A stretch of DNA of 64,000 nt from Amorphophallus konjac (lineage: Eukaryota; Streptophyta; Magnoliopsida; Alismatales; Araceae). Shown one piece after another: positions 11,988 to 24,764 of this stretch. Position 1 is the stretch's first letter. The number at the start of each line of letters is the position of its first letter. The notes below the pieces were generated by a model that worked only from the letters and a program-made list of their open reading frames with translations, was not told where the DNA came from and made no database searches. The stretch is from positions 37,968,501-38,032,500 of the forward strand of contig CM040127.1 in the NCBI GenBank assembly GCA_022559845.1, written 5' to 3'. The translations under genes were made by a program, and so were the position numbers.

Positions 11988-13383
11988 ATTGGTATTCAGT
12001 GGCTAACTAAACTTTTTAATAAAATTTTAAAGGAACGGAGAATGCCAGAAGTTTGGAGAAAAAGTGTTGTAGCTCCTTTCTATAAAAACAAAGGAGATAT
12101 TCAAAGCTGCAATAATTATCGTGGAATTAAACTTATGAGTCATACTATGAAACTTTGGGAAAGAGTAACTGAAAAACGCCTCCGATGTATGACTACTGTA
12201 TCGGAAAATCAGTTTAGTTTTATGCTGAATATATCTACTACAGAAGTTATTTTTTTACTACGGCAGCTAATGGAGAAGTATAGAGAGATGAGAAAAGATT
12301 TGTATATGGTTTTTCTTGATTTAGAGAAGGCGTATGATCGAGTACCGAGAGAATCGATTTGGTGGACATTAAAAAAGAAAGGAATCTCTCAAGGATATGT
12401 TGATTTGATTAAGGATATGTACGACGGTGCTATTACTAGTGTTCGAACTATTGCTGGGGAGACTGGTGAATTTCCAGTTTCCATAGGTTTGCATCAAGGT
12501 TTTGCACTAAGTCCGTATCTCTTTGCCTTAGTTATGGATGAAGTAACAAAACAATTGCATAAGGATATCCCTTGGTGTATGCTATTTGCATATGATATTG
12601 TTTTAATTGATGAGAGTATTGATGCTTTAAATGCTAAGTTAGAGCGTTGGAGACTTGTCTTAGAGTCTAAAGGTTTTAAAATTAGTAGGAGCAAGTCAGA
12701 GTTTATGCATTGTAATTTTAGTAATAGGAGAGTGGTACATGAAGACATAGTTCTAATTGATGGACATAATATTCCGAAGAGTAATAGTTTTCGATACTTA
12801 GAGTCTATCGTACAAGAGAATGGGGAGATTTATGACGACGTTACACATAGGATTAAGGCAAGCTAGTTAAGATGGAGAAGCGCATCAGAAGTCCTTTGTG
12901 ATCGTCGTATGCCTGTGAAACTCAAAAGGAGGTTTTATAGAACGGCTGTGAGACCTACTTTGTTATATGGTACCGAGTGTTGGGCAGTACGAAAGGAACA
13001 CACTCACAAAATGTGTGTAGTAGAGATGAGGATGTTGAGATGGATGTTTGGTAAGACTAAAAAAGATAAGATTAGAAATGAGCGCATCCGTAAAGACTTA
13101 GGGATAGCCCCAACTGATAGTAAAATGAGAGAAAATAGACTCGGGTGGTTTGGACATGTTTTTCGTCGCCCTAACTCAGTGTCGGTTAAAAGATATGACC
13201 GGTTCTTAGTGGATGCTAGTAAAAGAGCTCGAGGAAGGCCTAAAATGAGATGGTGTGATGTTATTAGGAAGGACATTATTTTCCTGGGTTTAAATATGAA
13301 TATAGCACTTGATAGAAACCTTTGGCGGAACAGGATTCATGTAGCCGACTCCAAATAATTGGGATAAGGCTCTGATGATGATG
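11988..13383 (+). pseudogene. RTE-type LINE ORF, 3' portion with 3' tail
   Basis: Continues the LINE of 1-738. It carries the core of reverse transcriptase (NNYRGIKLMSHTMKLWE, then VFLDLEKAYDRVPRES) and the conserved C-terminal block (RTAVRPTLLYGTECWAV, then MRMLRWMFGKTKKDKIRNE). The catalytic FADD box reads FAYD at about 12,585-12,596, so one metal-binding Asp is lost. An in-frame TAG lies at 12,864-12,866 where the family has Trp. The frame ends at 13,358, followed by TTGGGATAAGGCTCTGATGATGATGA, a short GAT-repeat tail typical of RTE 3' ends. The tail abuts remains of a copia LTR, so the LINE probably inserted in that LTR. Its own TSD cannot be checked because the 5' end is outside the window. 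Confidence 0.88.
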
Positions 13384-13452
13384 AATAATATATAATTTAT
13401 TATATAAATGTATGCCCACATTAGATTAAATCCAACAATCTCCTACTTGGGC
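13384..13452 (-). repeat. Remnant of the copia 3' LTR plus polypurine tract
   Basis: On the minus strand the tract AAGTAGGAGAT (13,438-13,448) is followed by TGTTGGATTTAATC, a normal copia PPT/LTR junction at 13,437/13,438. Only about 54 bp of LTR remain before the LINE tail. 13,453-13,845 is AT-rich 3' untranslated sequence without a gene. Confidence 0.75.
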
Positions 13453-13845
13453 AACATATACACATTCACTTTTACGATTGTATACTGAAAACTTTATGAG
13501 CTCAAAAAAAATTGCTATCATCATCAAAAGCATCTTTAATCAATCCAGTCCATTAATCATATCAACATAAGACTAAAGAGGTTTTCATTACATTTAATGT
13601 AATTCAACCCATCAATAATCGCATACGTTGTTATAATGAACGACATGGATCAAATATAGATGTGTAGCATTGAAATTACATACAATGTGATTCAGTCATG
13701 CCTATTTCCAACTAGTCCAACTTTATTCTTTAAAGAAATCAACAAATAACAAAGTGAGATCAAACTGAATTCTTTATTTCAATATAAAATATCCATAAAT
13801 ACAAAATATTTTCAAAATGAAATAGCATATAAACATAAACTCCCA

Positions 13846-15525
13846 CTAAACTAACATATCATCAAATGACAAGACACCCATATGAGTAATATGCTCATGA
13901 AAGACCTTGGGTAGAAGTCCCTTGGTAAGCGGATCCGCAATCATGGAGTTTGTACCAATATGCTCTATAAATATTTGACCACTCTGTACTCTTTCTTTAA
14001 CAACTAGGAACTTGATGTCTATGTGTTTAGACTTTGTAGAGCTCCTGTTGTTGTTCGAATATAACACTGCTGACTTATTGTCACAAAATATCTTAAGTGG
14101 TCTTTCAATTCCATCCAAAATTCGTAACCCGGTGACAAAATTTCGCAGCCATATCTCATGATTTGATGCCTCATAACATGCTATAAACTCCGCAGCCATG
14201 GTAGAAAAAGGTACAAGTGTCTGCTTAACACTCTTCCATGAAATAGCTCCTCCAACCAATAGATAAATATGGCCTGATGTGGATCTCCTACGATCTTGAC
14301 ATCCAACAAAGTCAGAATCAGAATATCCAATGATCTCTAGTTGATCTGATTTTCTATATGTGAACATGCAGTCCTTTATTCTTTGTAAGTACCGCATAAC
14401 CCTTTTGGTTGTTTTCCAGTGATCCACTCCTGGATTACTTAAGTATCTGCCCAACATTCCAACAATGTACGTAATATCCGGACGCGTACAAACCTGAACA
14501 TATATAAGACTTCTTATGGTTGATGCATAAGGAATCTTCTGCATCTCTTTAACTTCAAAGTCATTTTTGGGACATTGATTAAGGCTAAACTTGTCGCCTT
14601 CAGCAACAAGGGTGTCACCTGATTTACAGTTCTACATGCCAAATCTTTTAAGAACCTTTTCGATATAGCTCTTTTGTGATAACCCAAGGATATTTCGAGA
14701 GCGATCTCGATATATCTGTATGCCTAATACAAAAGAGGCATCTCCAAGGTCCTTCATCTCCAATTTTCTTGACAGAAATTTCTTAGTTTCACATACTAAG
14801 TTTATATCATTACTGGCAAGCAGTATGTCATCGACATATAAAACCAAAAAAATATGTTTACACCCACTGAACTTATGGTATATACAATCATCCACTATAT
14901 TCATCTCAAAACCAAATGAGATGATAACTTGATGAAATTTGCAATACATTGACGGGAAGCTTGCTTAAGTCCATAGATGGATTTATTTAATTTGCAAACC
15001 ATGTTATTTGGGTCTCCCAACACAAAATTTTCTGGCTGCACTATATATATCGTCTCATCAATGTCACCATTGAGAAACGCAGTCTTTACATCCATCTGAT
15101 GTAACTCAAGGTCAAAATGTGCCACTAATGTCATTATTACTCTAAAAGAGTCTTTAGATGAAACCAAAGAGAAAGTCTCTTTATAATTGATGCCTTCCTT
15201 CTGAGTAAAGCCCTTAGCGACAAGACGAGCCTTATATCTCTCCACATTACCTTTTGAATCCCTCTTGACTTTAAATATCCATTTACAACCAATGGGATTC
15301 GCACCTTCAGGTAATGGGACAAGATCCCAAACATTATTGTCTTTCATGGACTTTATTTCCTCATTCATTGTATCTATCCACTTCTGAGAATTAGAACTTT
15401 GCATGGTTTAATGGAAGTTGATTGGATCATCTTCCACCACCCCAATGTCAACCTCATGTTCTTGGAAAAATATGATATAGTCAACCGGAATTGCACTTCT
15501 TCTTTCTCTAGTGGATCTCCTTAAC
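13846..15525 (-). pseudogene. Copia pol, reverse transcriptase and RNase H part
   Basis: Minus-strand translation gives copia RT ([48 protein letters not shown]) and RNase H with the usual end (KHIDIKFLVVKE, IADPLTKGLLPKVFHEH), stopping at 13,846. Lesions seen: TAA near 15,410, a one-base deletion near 14,947 and TAG at 14,632-14,634. The reading frame continues beyond 15,525 after the MITE and resumes at 15,840 (QEPMPLRRSTRERR spans the insertion). It follows the integrase half found at 27,410-28,900 once the nested insertions are removed. Confidence 0.9.
15518..15525. repeat. 8-bp target-site duplication TCCTTAAC of the MITE
   Basis: TCCTTAAC flanks the element on both sides (15,518-15,525 and 15,832-15,839). 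Eight-base duplications are characteristic of hAT transposons. Confidence 0.9.
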
Positions 15526-15831
15526 CATGGATGGCAGTATCGGCCGAAACCGATACGTTCCGGCCGAAACGTATCGGTTTCGGCCGATACCGAAACCGAA
15601 ACGGGCCTTGTCACTGTAGCAAGTCCGATACCGAAACCGGACCGAAACCGACCGAAACTGGACCGAACCGACCGAAACCGGACCGAAACCGTCTGGTTTC
15701 GGCCGAAACCAGACCTGCTCAATACATTTTTTGCCTTTTCTGACTGTTTTGAACCGATTTCGGCCGAAACCGATACGTATCGGTTTCGATACCGGCCGAA
15801 ACCGGTACCGAAACCGATACTACCATCCTTG
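15526..15831. mobile_element. hAT-type MITE, 306 bp, in copia pol
   Basis: Terminal inverted repeats CATGGATGGCAGTATCGG (left) and CAAGGATGGTAGTATCGG (right, reverse complement) match at 16 of 18 positions, and the TSD is 8 bp. The interior is built of short direct and inverted copies of ACCGAAACCG / CGGTTTCGG, so most of it can fold. It has no coding capacity and would need a hAT transposase in trans. Removing it restores the copia frame. Confidence 0.9.
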
Positions 15832-15839
15832 TCCTTAAC

Positions 15840-16003
15840 GGCATTGGTTCTTGAGAGTGTTGAGTTTGTTCTTATAAAACAATCTCATTATTTTGAATGG
15901 GAGATGCTTGAATATTATCTTGATGTGGACTTGCTTCTTGAACAATGTCAGGCAAAGAAGCCTGATCCTAATCATTGTCAACATCAATTTGAGAAATACT
16001 GAC
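15840..16003 (-). pseudogene. Copia pol linker between integrase and RT
   Basis: Minus-strand translation continues the copia polyprotein (VSISQIDVDND, SLPDIVQEASP, QEPMPLRRSTR), with stops near 15,968 and 15,882. It is bounded by the hAT MITE and the solo LTR. Confidence 0.7.
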
Positions 16004-16029
16004 TGTTGGAAGCAAATTTTGCCTCAAAA

Positions 16030-16440
16030 ACACCCATCCAGGGTGAAAAGAACCCATCCGGGGTGAAAAGAACCCGTCCAGGGTGAAAGGGACCCGTCCG
16101 GGGTCGGGGGGACCCGTACGGGGTTGCCCGGCCCCGGGCGGGCTGGTGCGCAGCAAGGCAGGACCGGCCCGGGGTCAATTGACCCCGGGAGGGACCTGTC
16201 TGGGGTCATCCACCCCGGGCAAGACCTGTCCGGGGTCGATTGACCCCGGGGGACCTACCCGACCTGCCCGGGGTCATTTGACCCCGGACGGGTCCGGGGA
16301 CCTCCCACCCCGGGCCGGTCCATTCTCCCGCACACAGAAACCAAAAAAATAGAAAATGGAGGAAAATGACCTCCCCGGGGTCATTTTCACTCCGTTTAAC
16401 CCGTACGGGTTCAAACCACCTCCTGTTTAACCCGTACGGG
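16030..16440. repeat. GACCCCGG-rich repeat cluster in the solo LTR U3
   Basis: Upstream of the TATA box the sequence is a run of degenerate units built on CCCGTCCGGGGT and GGTCAATTGACCCCGGG, many palindromic. Such clusters in U3 often act as enhancer-like or heterochromatin-prone DNA; function here is inference. Confidence 0.7.
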
Positions 16441-16471
16441 TCCGAACGACCCTGGGGAGGGTCCCTACTTC

Positions 16472-16479
16472 TATAAATA
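16472..16479 (+). promoter_or_regulatory. TATA box of the solo LTR
   Basis: TATAAATA in the context TTCTATAAATAGACTCC, about 470 bp from the LTR start, a normal U3/R position. Confidence 0.65.
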
Positions 16480-17102
16480 GACTCCCAAAGGTCCAGAAGG
16501 AGGGCATCTAGCATCTACGACCTACTACAAGCTACAACCTACAGAAGACACTCGGAGCATTTGTTCGTGTGTTCGTTTGTTCTGGCCCGCGAGGGGTAAG
16601 TCCCCGGATCTTGTGTATATGCCCCTATGAGGGTATTTTTGTAATTATGCCCTTCAATGGGCCATGTTTGTAAGTTTCTACGTCCCGGGACGACTAAATT
16701 ACGTAGTTCCACCCATACAACGGGGAATTACAAAAATGTCCTCTCCGGGGCCCGAGAAACAAAAATGTCTTGTTCTTTGCAGTTATACCCTGCAACTTTT
16801 TGTAATTAGGGCTATGCCCTTATTTCCCACTTTAAGGCGGACTTATGTACAGTCGACGACTCGCCGACAACTCGTGTACCCATTTGGGCCATAAATGCAA
16901 TCCATGACTTCATATGTCTCCTTTATGTATCGACTGGGGAAAATTACAAGAAAACCCCCGACTTATCAAAATTGCATATATACCCCTCCTTGGGCAAGAT
17001 TGACTCATGTGAGTCTTCTATGAAGCCGTTGCCACTCCTTCAACTTTGGGATGTTGCCAGCTCAGTCCGACACTCAGACGTCCCCCAACCCTAGGCCTAT
17101 GT

Positions 17103-19239
17103 TGGTGAGGACACCAGAGCACGAGTACGGCCCGACTCAGCGAGCCGTCGGTACCGGACCCGCAGCACGACTCGGTCGACATCGACATCGTTGTGGCTGG
17201 GCGATAGCATGGAGTCCCTCCCTGAGTGTTGATACTTTCTTTATGTTTAGTGTATTGGTGTGTATTTATTTTGAGTATTTATGAGTGTAATGGGTCAAGG
17301 TTGTAAAATGAGTTACACTTCATGTAAGGAGCCCAATTTCTAAATTGGGCCTCCAAAGTTTTAGGAGCCCCATTAGGCCTCTCTCTCCCTTGTGGGCTTC
17401 TACACATGTGGGCCTAAAAGGCTGGTCCAAGGCCCAAGATGGACTTCTAGAAGACTTGGACCATTAGACCAAGGAGACAAAGGTAGAGGATCCCCCCTCC
17501 TTGTCCCACATGCTTGTCTCCCACCTACCCTTGACCAATGTTAGTGGATGTCCTTTGGAGTTAGTGGATGTCCTTTGATGTTAGTGGATGTCCTTTGGTG
17601 TTAGTGGATGTCCTTGGGTCTAGATCTAGGGTTTGAATACTTATAGTCTCTCATTATATTTTGTGTGGAACTAATGAGAAAATTGAAGAGAATATTGATT
17701 GGTGTGCACTCCCCTCTCCCTCTTGAGTGTTCTTGGTGTTCTTCCTCCTCCCACCCCCAACTCTCTCTAGATCTGATCCCAAATCTTCTATCTCCCTCAT
17801 ATTTCTTCTACTTCTCTTCTTCCTCTATCTTCTGTGAACGTTCACCGCCGCCGTTCAGTCTCCACGAGCCGGTCTTCATCCTGCTGCCCCAAAATCAGAG
17901 TTTCAGGACAGCAGCTCGGTGAAAGAACTGGTACGAGAGATCCGACCGTTGGATCGTCGCGAAACTTTGAGGGTAGGCTCCCCCCATCAGAGGCCATTTC
18001 CAGTTCAATTTTTAGGTCGATCAGAGCCCGTTTTCCCCCTTTCCCATCCACCTGTTCATCTTCCCCAAAATCTGCCTGTGTGCAGGTCTGCCGGATAGAT
18101 CTTAGTAGCTGATTTTTCTAACCTATCAAATGTTGTGCAAATCTCACAAATGAGCTATGTGCGTCTCCGTCACCCTCCCCTCTATCCACCATAAAAATAT
18201 CTGGTCCTAATTCGCCCATTTGATCCTTGGTCAAAGCCCTTGATTAGGGAGGTTAGGTTCTGTCCTGTCTGTTCTTTATTTCGGGACAGTGTGCCCAGTC
18301 AGTTTGCAGTCGCTCCCATTTTCAATCCAACCGTTGGACGAGTCTATAGTTCCAGTATGTTGTAGGATTTCAAGTCCTCTTTCCAACAGTACCTTTTGTG
18401 TCCCGATCTGACGTCGGAGTTGAGCGTACCAGCCGATCTCACCGGAACGCGCAGATCTGGACAGAAACACAGCTGCGGGACAGCTGCGGGAGATAATTCC
18501 CAAGAAATCGCCCGCCTCCACTCCGGCGACCGCCGCTCACGGGGATCGACCCGGGACACTCCAGGAGCGTCCCCGTCAATCACTGCAGCCAAGAGCCGCC
18601 CCGGACGCCGCCGTACCAGCAACGGGTCCCACGTACCATCCGGTGGGCCCGACCGAGTGAACAGAGCTGAACCGGCCGACCACGTCCGCCCGAGCGCCAT
18701 CAACTCCTACCCGCCAACCCGAGATTGGTGCCTCCCGGAGTTGTCGTGTAGCCTGTTACCTCCCTGCGTGGAGTGGGCCATTATCTTTTTGCTGTAATTA
18801 AATATTACCATTGTACCGGGAGTGACAGTCTTGGCCGGGACGTCTTCCTCACGTCCCGAGCGTGGAGGTACACTCGCCACCCCCTAGTATACGTTCTTAT
18901 GCCGCTGCTAGCGAGCATCTTAGGATCCTAGCTCGTATCATTTAAATCACCGCTGCGAGATAGAGAGCGAGACCCGTCCCACGACTCATTCCAAGTGCGA
19001 GAGTAAGCCGACCACCCGAGACTCAAAGCCGGTTACTCAACAGTGCAGATCATCGCGCTTCCCTCGATGGGGATGACCTGAGTTAGCACTTCTTGTTTGG
19101 GGCACATCGCCTCTTCTGGAGCTCTTTAGGTGCCGCATTGTATCGTTGTTGCTGGTCGTGTCGTCCAACCAGTCGCGTCGTCCTATAGAGTCCAAGGTCG
19201 TAACTCGTCCGTGTCGAGTCTCATTATCGTCCCGCATCA
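17103..19239 (+). repeat. 5' LTR of the chromovirus (2,137 bp)
   Basis: Starts TGGTGAGGACACC, ends GTCCCGCATCA. It contains four exact-period 20-bp units (TTAGTGGATGTCCTTTGGAG type) at 17,541-17,620; the other LTR has only three (25,073-25,132). Confidence 0.92.
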
Positions 19240-19242
19240 AAT

Positions 19243-19255
19243 TGGTATCAGAGCC
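19243..19255 (+). promoter_or_regulatory. Primer-binding site of the chromovirus
   Basis: TGGTATCAGAGCC, complementary to the 3' end of plant initiator tRNA-Met, starts 3 nt after the LTR end. Confidence 0.92.
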
Positions 19256-19501
19256 GGTTTGAGTCTAGGGTAGTCTTGTCCAAGGTCTTGCATTGCATCC
19301 CAATATTCGGTATATAAAAAGGTGTTGTCCGACCGTTAGGTTACGCCTATCGGGGAGGCAATTCACTCACGTGAGAGGATCTTCGGATCCCCGGACTCCG
19401 CCAAGTACCGGATATCGGTTTAAGTCTAGGGTCCTCAACTTGCATCGGTCCATCCATATAGGTCTAGTGAGTCACCCTTAGTTCTCTTTAGGCCTCATTG
19501 C

Positions 19502-22500
19502 ATGCCCACCCGCGGAGGTGCCCAGTACCATCGCCCTGACACTATGGGTGAATCTCGAGGTGCCAACCCGGGAGGCCGTTCCCTGGAGGACATGATAGCT
19601 CTACTCATGGAGCGCATGGATAGGTCCGAGCAAACTCTTAGGGAGCATACCGAGCGTATGGAGAGCCGATTCAAAGCCATGGAGGATCGCGTCGAGGCTT
19701 CTGACCGATATGTCCAAAGTCTGGTTGGAAGGCTAGAAAGTGTGGAGAGAACCCCTCGCCGGGACCTACCCGGTATTCTCCCGGCCCCTCAGGCGCATGC
19801 TGCCCAACCCGTGCCCGCTGTCCAGCCCGCGCCTGCAGCCCAGCCAGCACCACTTAGGGTTGAGGAGCGACGGTCACGTGCCCTCCACTTTGAGGACTAC
19901 GAGTCCGACAACGAATACGAAGGAAATGGCCGACGCCGACGTGGTCACCGACCACAAAGGGATGATGAGGACGAACGGATCCTTAAGACCGTCCGTGCGG
20001 ACCCTCCCACGTTTGATGGGTCCAAGCCATTGGACCCAAAGATCTATCTCGATTGGGAGGCTAGCATGGATCGATATTTTGAGTGGTTCGAGATGACGGA
20101 CCACCGGAGGGTTAGGTATGCCAAGATGAAGTTGTTGGGGCAAGCACAGACTTACTGAAGCAATGTAGAGAGCTTGCTCTTTCAGCGTCATGAGCCTCAG
20201 GTAGGTTCTTGGGATGAGATGAAGGACAAGCTTAGACGTAAGTACCTTCCTGCCACGTACCGTCAGCGACTTATTGATAGGTGGTAGAGTCTCACCCAAG
20301 GGGACCGATCCGTGTCAGTCTACATCGCGGAGTTTGACGAGTACTTTTTGCGATGTGACGTTACGGAGGAGAGCACCATGCCTGTATCGCGCTTCCGTCA
20401 TGGTTTGCGGCCCCACTACCAATATGAATTATTTTGCCGCAATGTTACCACCTTGGAAGACGCATACCAGGTTGCTCTAGAGTTGGAGCAGTTCGAGGCA
20501 AAGTTCACTCCCGTCCAGCGCCCAAGGTTCACTTATCAGCGTGGGACCGACCCTCGTACCACGCCTACCTCCTATAGCCGGTTTCCGGTGGCCCGTCCCC
20601 CAGAACCCCCTCGGCAGGACCCCACTGCTCCTAGGCTCCGCACTTTCCCTCCGAGGGATCCTCCCCCTCGCCCGCAGGCACCCATTCCCGCCCCTCGGCC
20701 TTATCAGCCCGCCGTACCAGCTCGACCTCTTCTTCCCGCACCCCCAGTCCGTCAAGAGGACAAGAGTAAGGGGCCATTGATTGGTGGCACATCTCAGGAC
20801 ACCGGGACACGAGACCATTGCTATAGTTGTGGTGGAGTTGGTCACTTTGCTAGCAAGTGTCCCACTCGGGAAACACTTGTTATTGCCGACACGCCAGCCC
20901 GTGACCCCACCCCCGAGTTGGTGCCAGTCAGTTATGAGCCGGACCAGGAATTGGCTGAGGAATTCTTTGATGAGCTGTTGGAGGGCGAGCAGGTCGACGT
21001 CCTTGGTACCTCATATCAGGAAGACGTGCAGTTGGGTGTAGTCAGGTGCATCCTGGCCCAGCCTCAGGTGAGTGACGACTGGCGTCGTACCATCATTTTT
21101 CACACATTTTGTAGGCTAGAAGGGAAAACCTGCAAGGTGATTATAGATAGCGGGAGCTGTATCAACGCTATCTCCACAGGCACTGTCAAACGCCTTGGTT
21201 TGACTCCCGTGGATCACCTTGCACCCTATCGAGTTTCTTGGGTGGATTCCACTTCCATCCCGGTCAGACTGCGGTGTCTGGTGCCGCTGCAGTTCCAGGC
21301 ATACCATGATGCGATCTGGTGCGATGTACTACCTATGGAGGTGGGTAGTATCATACTTGGTAGGGCTTGGCTCTTTGACCGAGATGCCACCCTCCCATGG
21401 CAGGTCGAACACATGCACCTTCGACCATGATGGCCACAGGATTACCCTCCACCCTATCCAGCCGAAGGACCCGTCTGTCCGAGGACCAGCTGGCCCCAGT
21501 ACTGTGACCTCTCCTAGTCAGGGGAAAGTCGGTCCACCCACTTTGTCCTCGGCACGGGCTACCACCTCTTCGACTGCTCCTAGCATAGTGGGTCCTCCAC
21601 CCAGGAGGTTGATGATGATCAGTCCGAGAGAGATGGAGCAGGAGGTGACCGAGGGTAACCCCATTCTAGCTGTTGTTGTCCGGGGTGTAGAGGATGTCGC
21701 CCCTAGGTCCGAGGATGAGCATCCCCCAGAGATAGCCGCAATATTGCGGGAGTTTTCCGATGTCTTCCCAGAAGACCTCCCTGGAGGCCTTCCACCTATG
21801 AGGGACATCCAGCATGAGATCGACCTCATCCCGGGCTCATCTTTGCCCAACCTTCCCCATTATAGGATGAGTCCCACGGACCATGCCGAGCTTCAGCGGC
21901 AAGTCGAGGAGTTGATGAGTCGGGGATCCCTTAGGGATAGCAAGAGTCCCTGCGCTGTCCCCGCACTATTGGCCCCGAAGAAGGATGGCACATGGAGGAT
22001 GTGCGTTGATAGCCGTGCAATCAATAAGATCACGGTGAAGTATCGTTTTTCCATTCCCCGATTGGATGATTTGCTTGACATGATGTCGGGAGCCACTATC
22101 TTTTCAAAGATAGATCTTCGTAGTGGCTATCACCAGGTGCGGATCAGGCCTGGGGATGAGTGGAAGACAGCATTCAAGATCAAGGATGGTCTTTATGAGT
22201 GGTTGGTTATGCCCTTTGGGCTTTCCAACGCCCTTAGCACCTTCATACGGTTGATGACCCAGGTCTTACGCCCTATGATATGGGTCTTCTTGGTCGTCTA
22301 CTTCGATGACATCTTATCTACAGCCGCACTAAGGAAGATCACTTAGACCATCTTAGACAGGTCTGCATTGTGTTGAGGCGAGAAAGTTTATTCGCCAACC
22401 CGAAGAAATGTGCTTTCATGTCTGATCATATCACTTTCCTCGGGTTCATTGTGTCGAGAGATGGAGTCTCCGCTGATCCGGAGAAGATTAGGGCCATCAG

Positions 22501-24764
22501 GGAGTGGCCCGAGCCCCGCACCCTCCACGATGTCCGGAGTTTCCATGGCTTAGCGACGTTCTATCGTCGCTTCATTCGTGGCTTCAGTTCTATCACTGCC
22601 CCGATCACTGATTGCATAAAGAAGGGGGCATTCATATGGACTAAGGCTGCAGCCACAGCCTTTCAGGACATTAAGGAGCGCATGACCCAGGCACTTGTCC
22701 TTGCTTTACCTGATTTTTCTAAGGTGTTTGAGGTCACATGTGATGCTTCTGGTGTGGGTATTGGTGGCGTGTTGAGTCAGGAGTCCCACCCCATTGCATT
22801 CTTTAGCGAGAAGCTTAATGATGCCAAACTGCGATATTCCACATACGACAAAGAATTTACGCAGTTGTCCAGGCATTGAGGTATTGGAGGCATTATCTTT
22901 TGCACCAGGAGTTTGTCCTCTTTTTTGATCATGAGGCCTTACGATTCCTCCATACCCAAAAGAAGCTGAACGCTCGCCACAGTCGTTGGGTGGAGTATCT
23001 CCAAGAGTACACCTTCGTGCTCAAGCACAAGGCAGGGGCGGAGAACAAGGTCGCTGATGCGCTGAGTCGGCGGATGATGATGTTGACCACCATGAGTGTT
23101 GAGGTGGTAGATTTAGAGAGGCTGAAGGATGCCTATGTTGATTGTCCGGACTTCGGTCCGATCTATGCAGCCCTTCAGGCCGGTCCCTCGCGTGATTATA
23201 GTGAGTTTGTGCTACAAGAGGGTCACCTATTCCGGGGTGACAAGTTGTGCATCCCACGGACTTCTGTTCGTGACTTTCTTACGTGGGAAATGCACGCGAG
23301 AGGTCTTGCTGGTCACTTTGGCCGGAACAAGACCATAGAGGCAGTTGAGCATTGATTCTATTGGCCTAGCCTAAAGAGAGATGTTGCTCGTATTGTGGCC
23401 CAATGCCGCCTTTGTGCTATGGCCAAACAGAGGAAGCAAAATACCGGCCTTTATACTCCCCTTCCCGTCCCGGATAGTCCATGGCAGGACATTAGCATGG
23501 ACTTTGTGTTAGGACTGCCCTGCACCCTCCGAAAGCATGACTCAATCTTTGTGGTTGTCGACCGGTTCTCCAAGATGGCCTTGTTCATTCCATGCTCCAA
23601 GACTTCGGATGCCACTAGAGTTGCCCGCCTGTTCTTCTCTCATTGTGTCTCCAGGTTTGGCCTTCCCCGTACCATAGTGTCAGATAAGGATGTACGATTC
23701 ACTAGCTATTTTTGGAAAACCCTATGGCACAGATGGGCACCCAATTGAAATTCTCCACTGCATATCACCCACAGACCGATGGTCAGACTGAGGTTGTCAA
23801 TAGGAGTTTGAGGGATCTTCTTAGGTGTCTTGTCCGAGATCGAGTCAGGGATTGAGATTTGGTCTTACCCTTGGCCGAGTTCGCCTATAACGATTTGGTC
23901 AATAGGTCTACAGGTATGAGCCCCTTCAAGATTGTCACTGGCTGTAGACCTAGGAGACCCATAGACCTAGTCACATCTCCCATACAGTCCCGTGTGTCTG
24001 AGTCAGCCGAGTCTTTTGCTAGCCATATTAGACAGTTGCATGAGCATATTCGTCGTCACATTGAGTCCAGCAACGCACGATACAAAGAATTGGCTGACGC
24101 CCATAGACACCACCGTGAGTTTCAGGAGGGCGATTCTGTTATGATCAGGGTCAGACCTGAACGGTTTCCCTCAGGAGCCGTGAAGAAGTTGCATGCTCGC
24201 GGTGCCGGTCCCTTTCGGGTAGTGAGGCGAGTCGGATCGAACGCATATGTTGTGGACTTGCCAGAGGATTACGGGATCAGCTCGACTTTCAACGTCTCGG
24301 ATCTCGTCGCTTATAGGGACCCAGCGGTGATACCCAGTGAGCCCATTGAGCCGTCTCTACCCATTGTGAGTGACACCACCCTAGAGTGTCCACCTCCAGC
24401 CTTGTTACCTCAGCAGCGAGAGCAGATAGAATGTATACTAGACGAGCAGGTGACGACTACTCGAGGCGGAGTGTACCAGCGCTACTTGGTGCGTTGGAGG
24501 GGACGGCCCGCGTCCGATGACACCTGGATCACCCGGGCAGAGCTACAGAGGATAGATCTAGATCTGCTGGATCGGTACCAGAGCGACCCGGACCCTTACT
24601 CGACGGGGTCGAGCTTCTCCCACCCGTGGAGAATTGGTGAGGACACCAGAGCACGAGTACGGCCCGACTCAGCAAGCCGTCGGTACCGGACCCGCAGCAC
24701 GACTCGGTCGACATCGACATCGTTGTGGCTGGGCGATAGTATGGAGTCCCTCCCTGAGTGTTGA
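19502..24764 (+). pseudogene. Chromovirus gag-pol polyprotein, multiply broken
   Basis: Starts at ATG 19,502. Gag has a coiled-coil-like N-terminus, a retrotransposon Gag domain and a CCHC knuckle (CYSCGGVGHFASKC, about 20,818). Next come protease (IIDSGSCINAIS, about 21,140), RT ([19 protein letters not shown] at 22,299-22,310), RNase H ([17 protein letters not shown]), integrase ([14 protein letters not shown]) and a chromodomain (YQRYLVRWRGRPASDDTWI, about 24,476-24,535). Stops: 20,156, 20,284, 23,353 and about 23,854. Frameshifts: about 21,393, 22,315 (just after YFDD), 22,858 and 23,725. Several stops are TGG-to-TGA/TAG type, as expected from deamination of methylated cytosine. The last 130 nt of the frame lie inside the 3' LTR. 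Confidence 0.92.

Noticed and set aside
16083..16514. Frames of about 90-100 aa on both strands in the solo LTR
   Set aside because: Produced by GACCCCGG repeats upstream of the TATA box.
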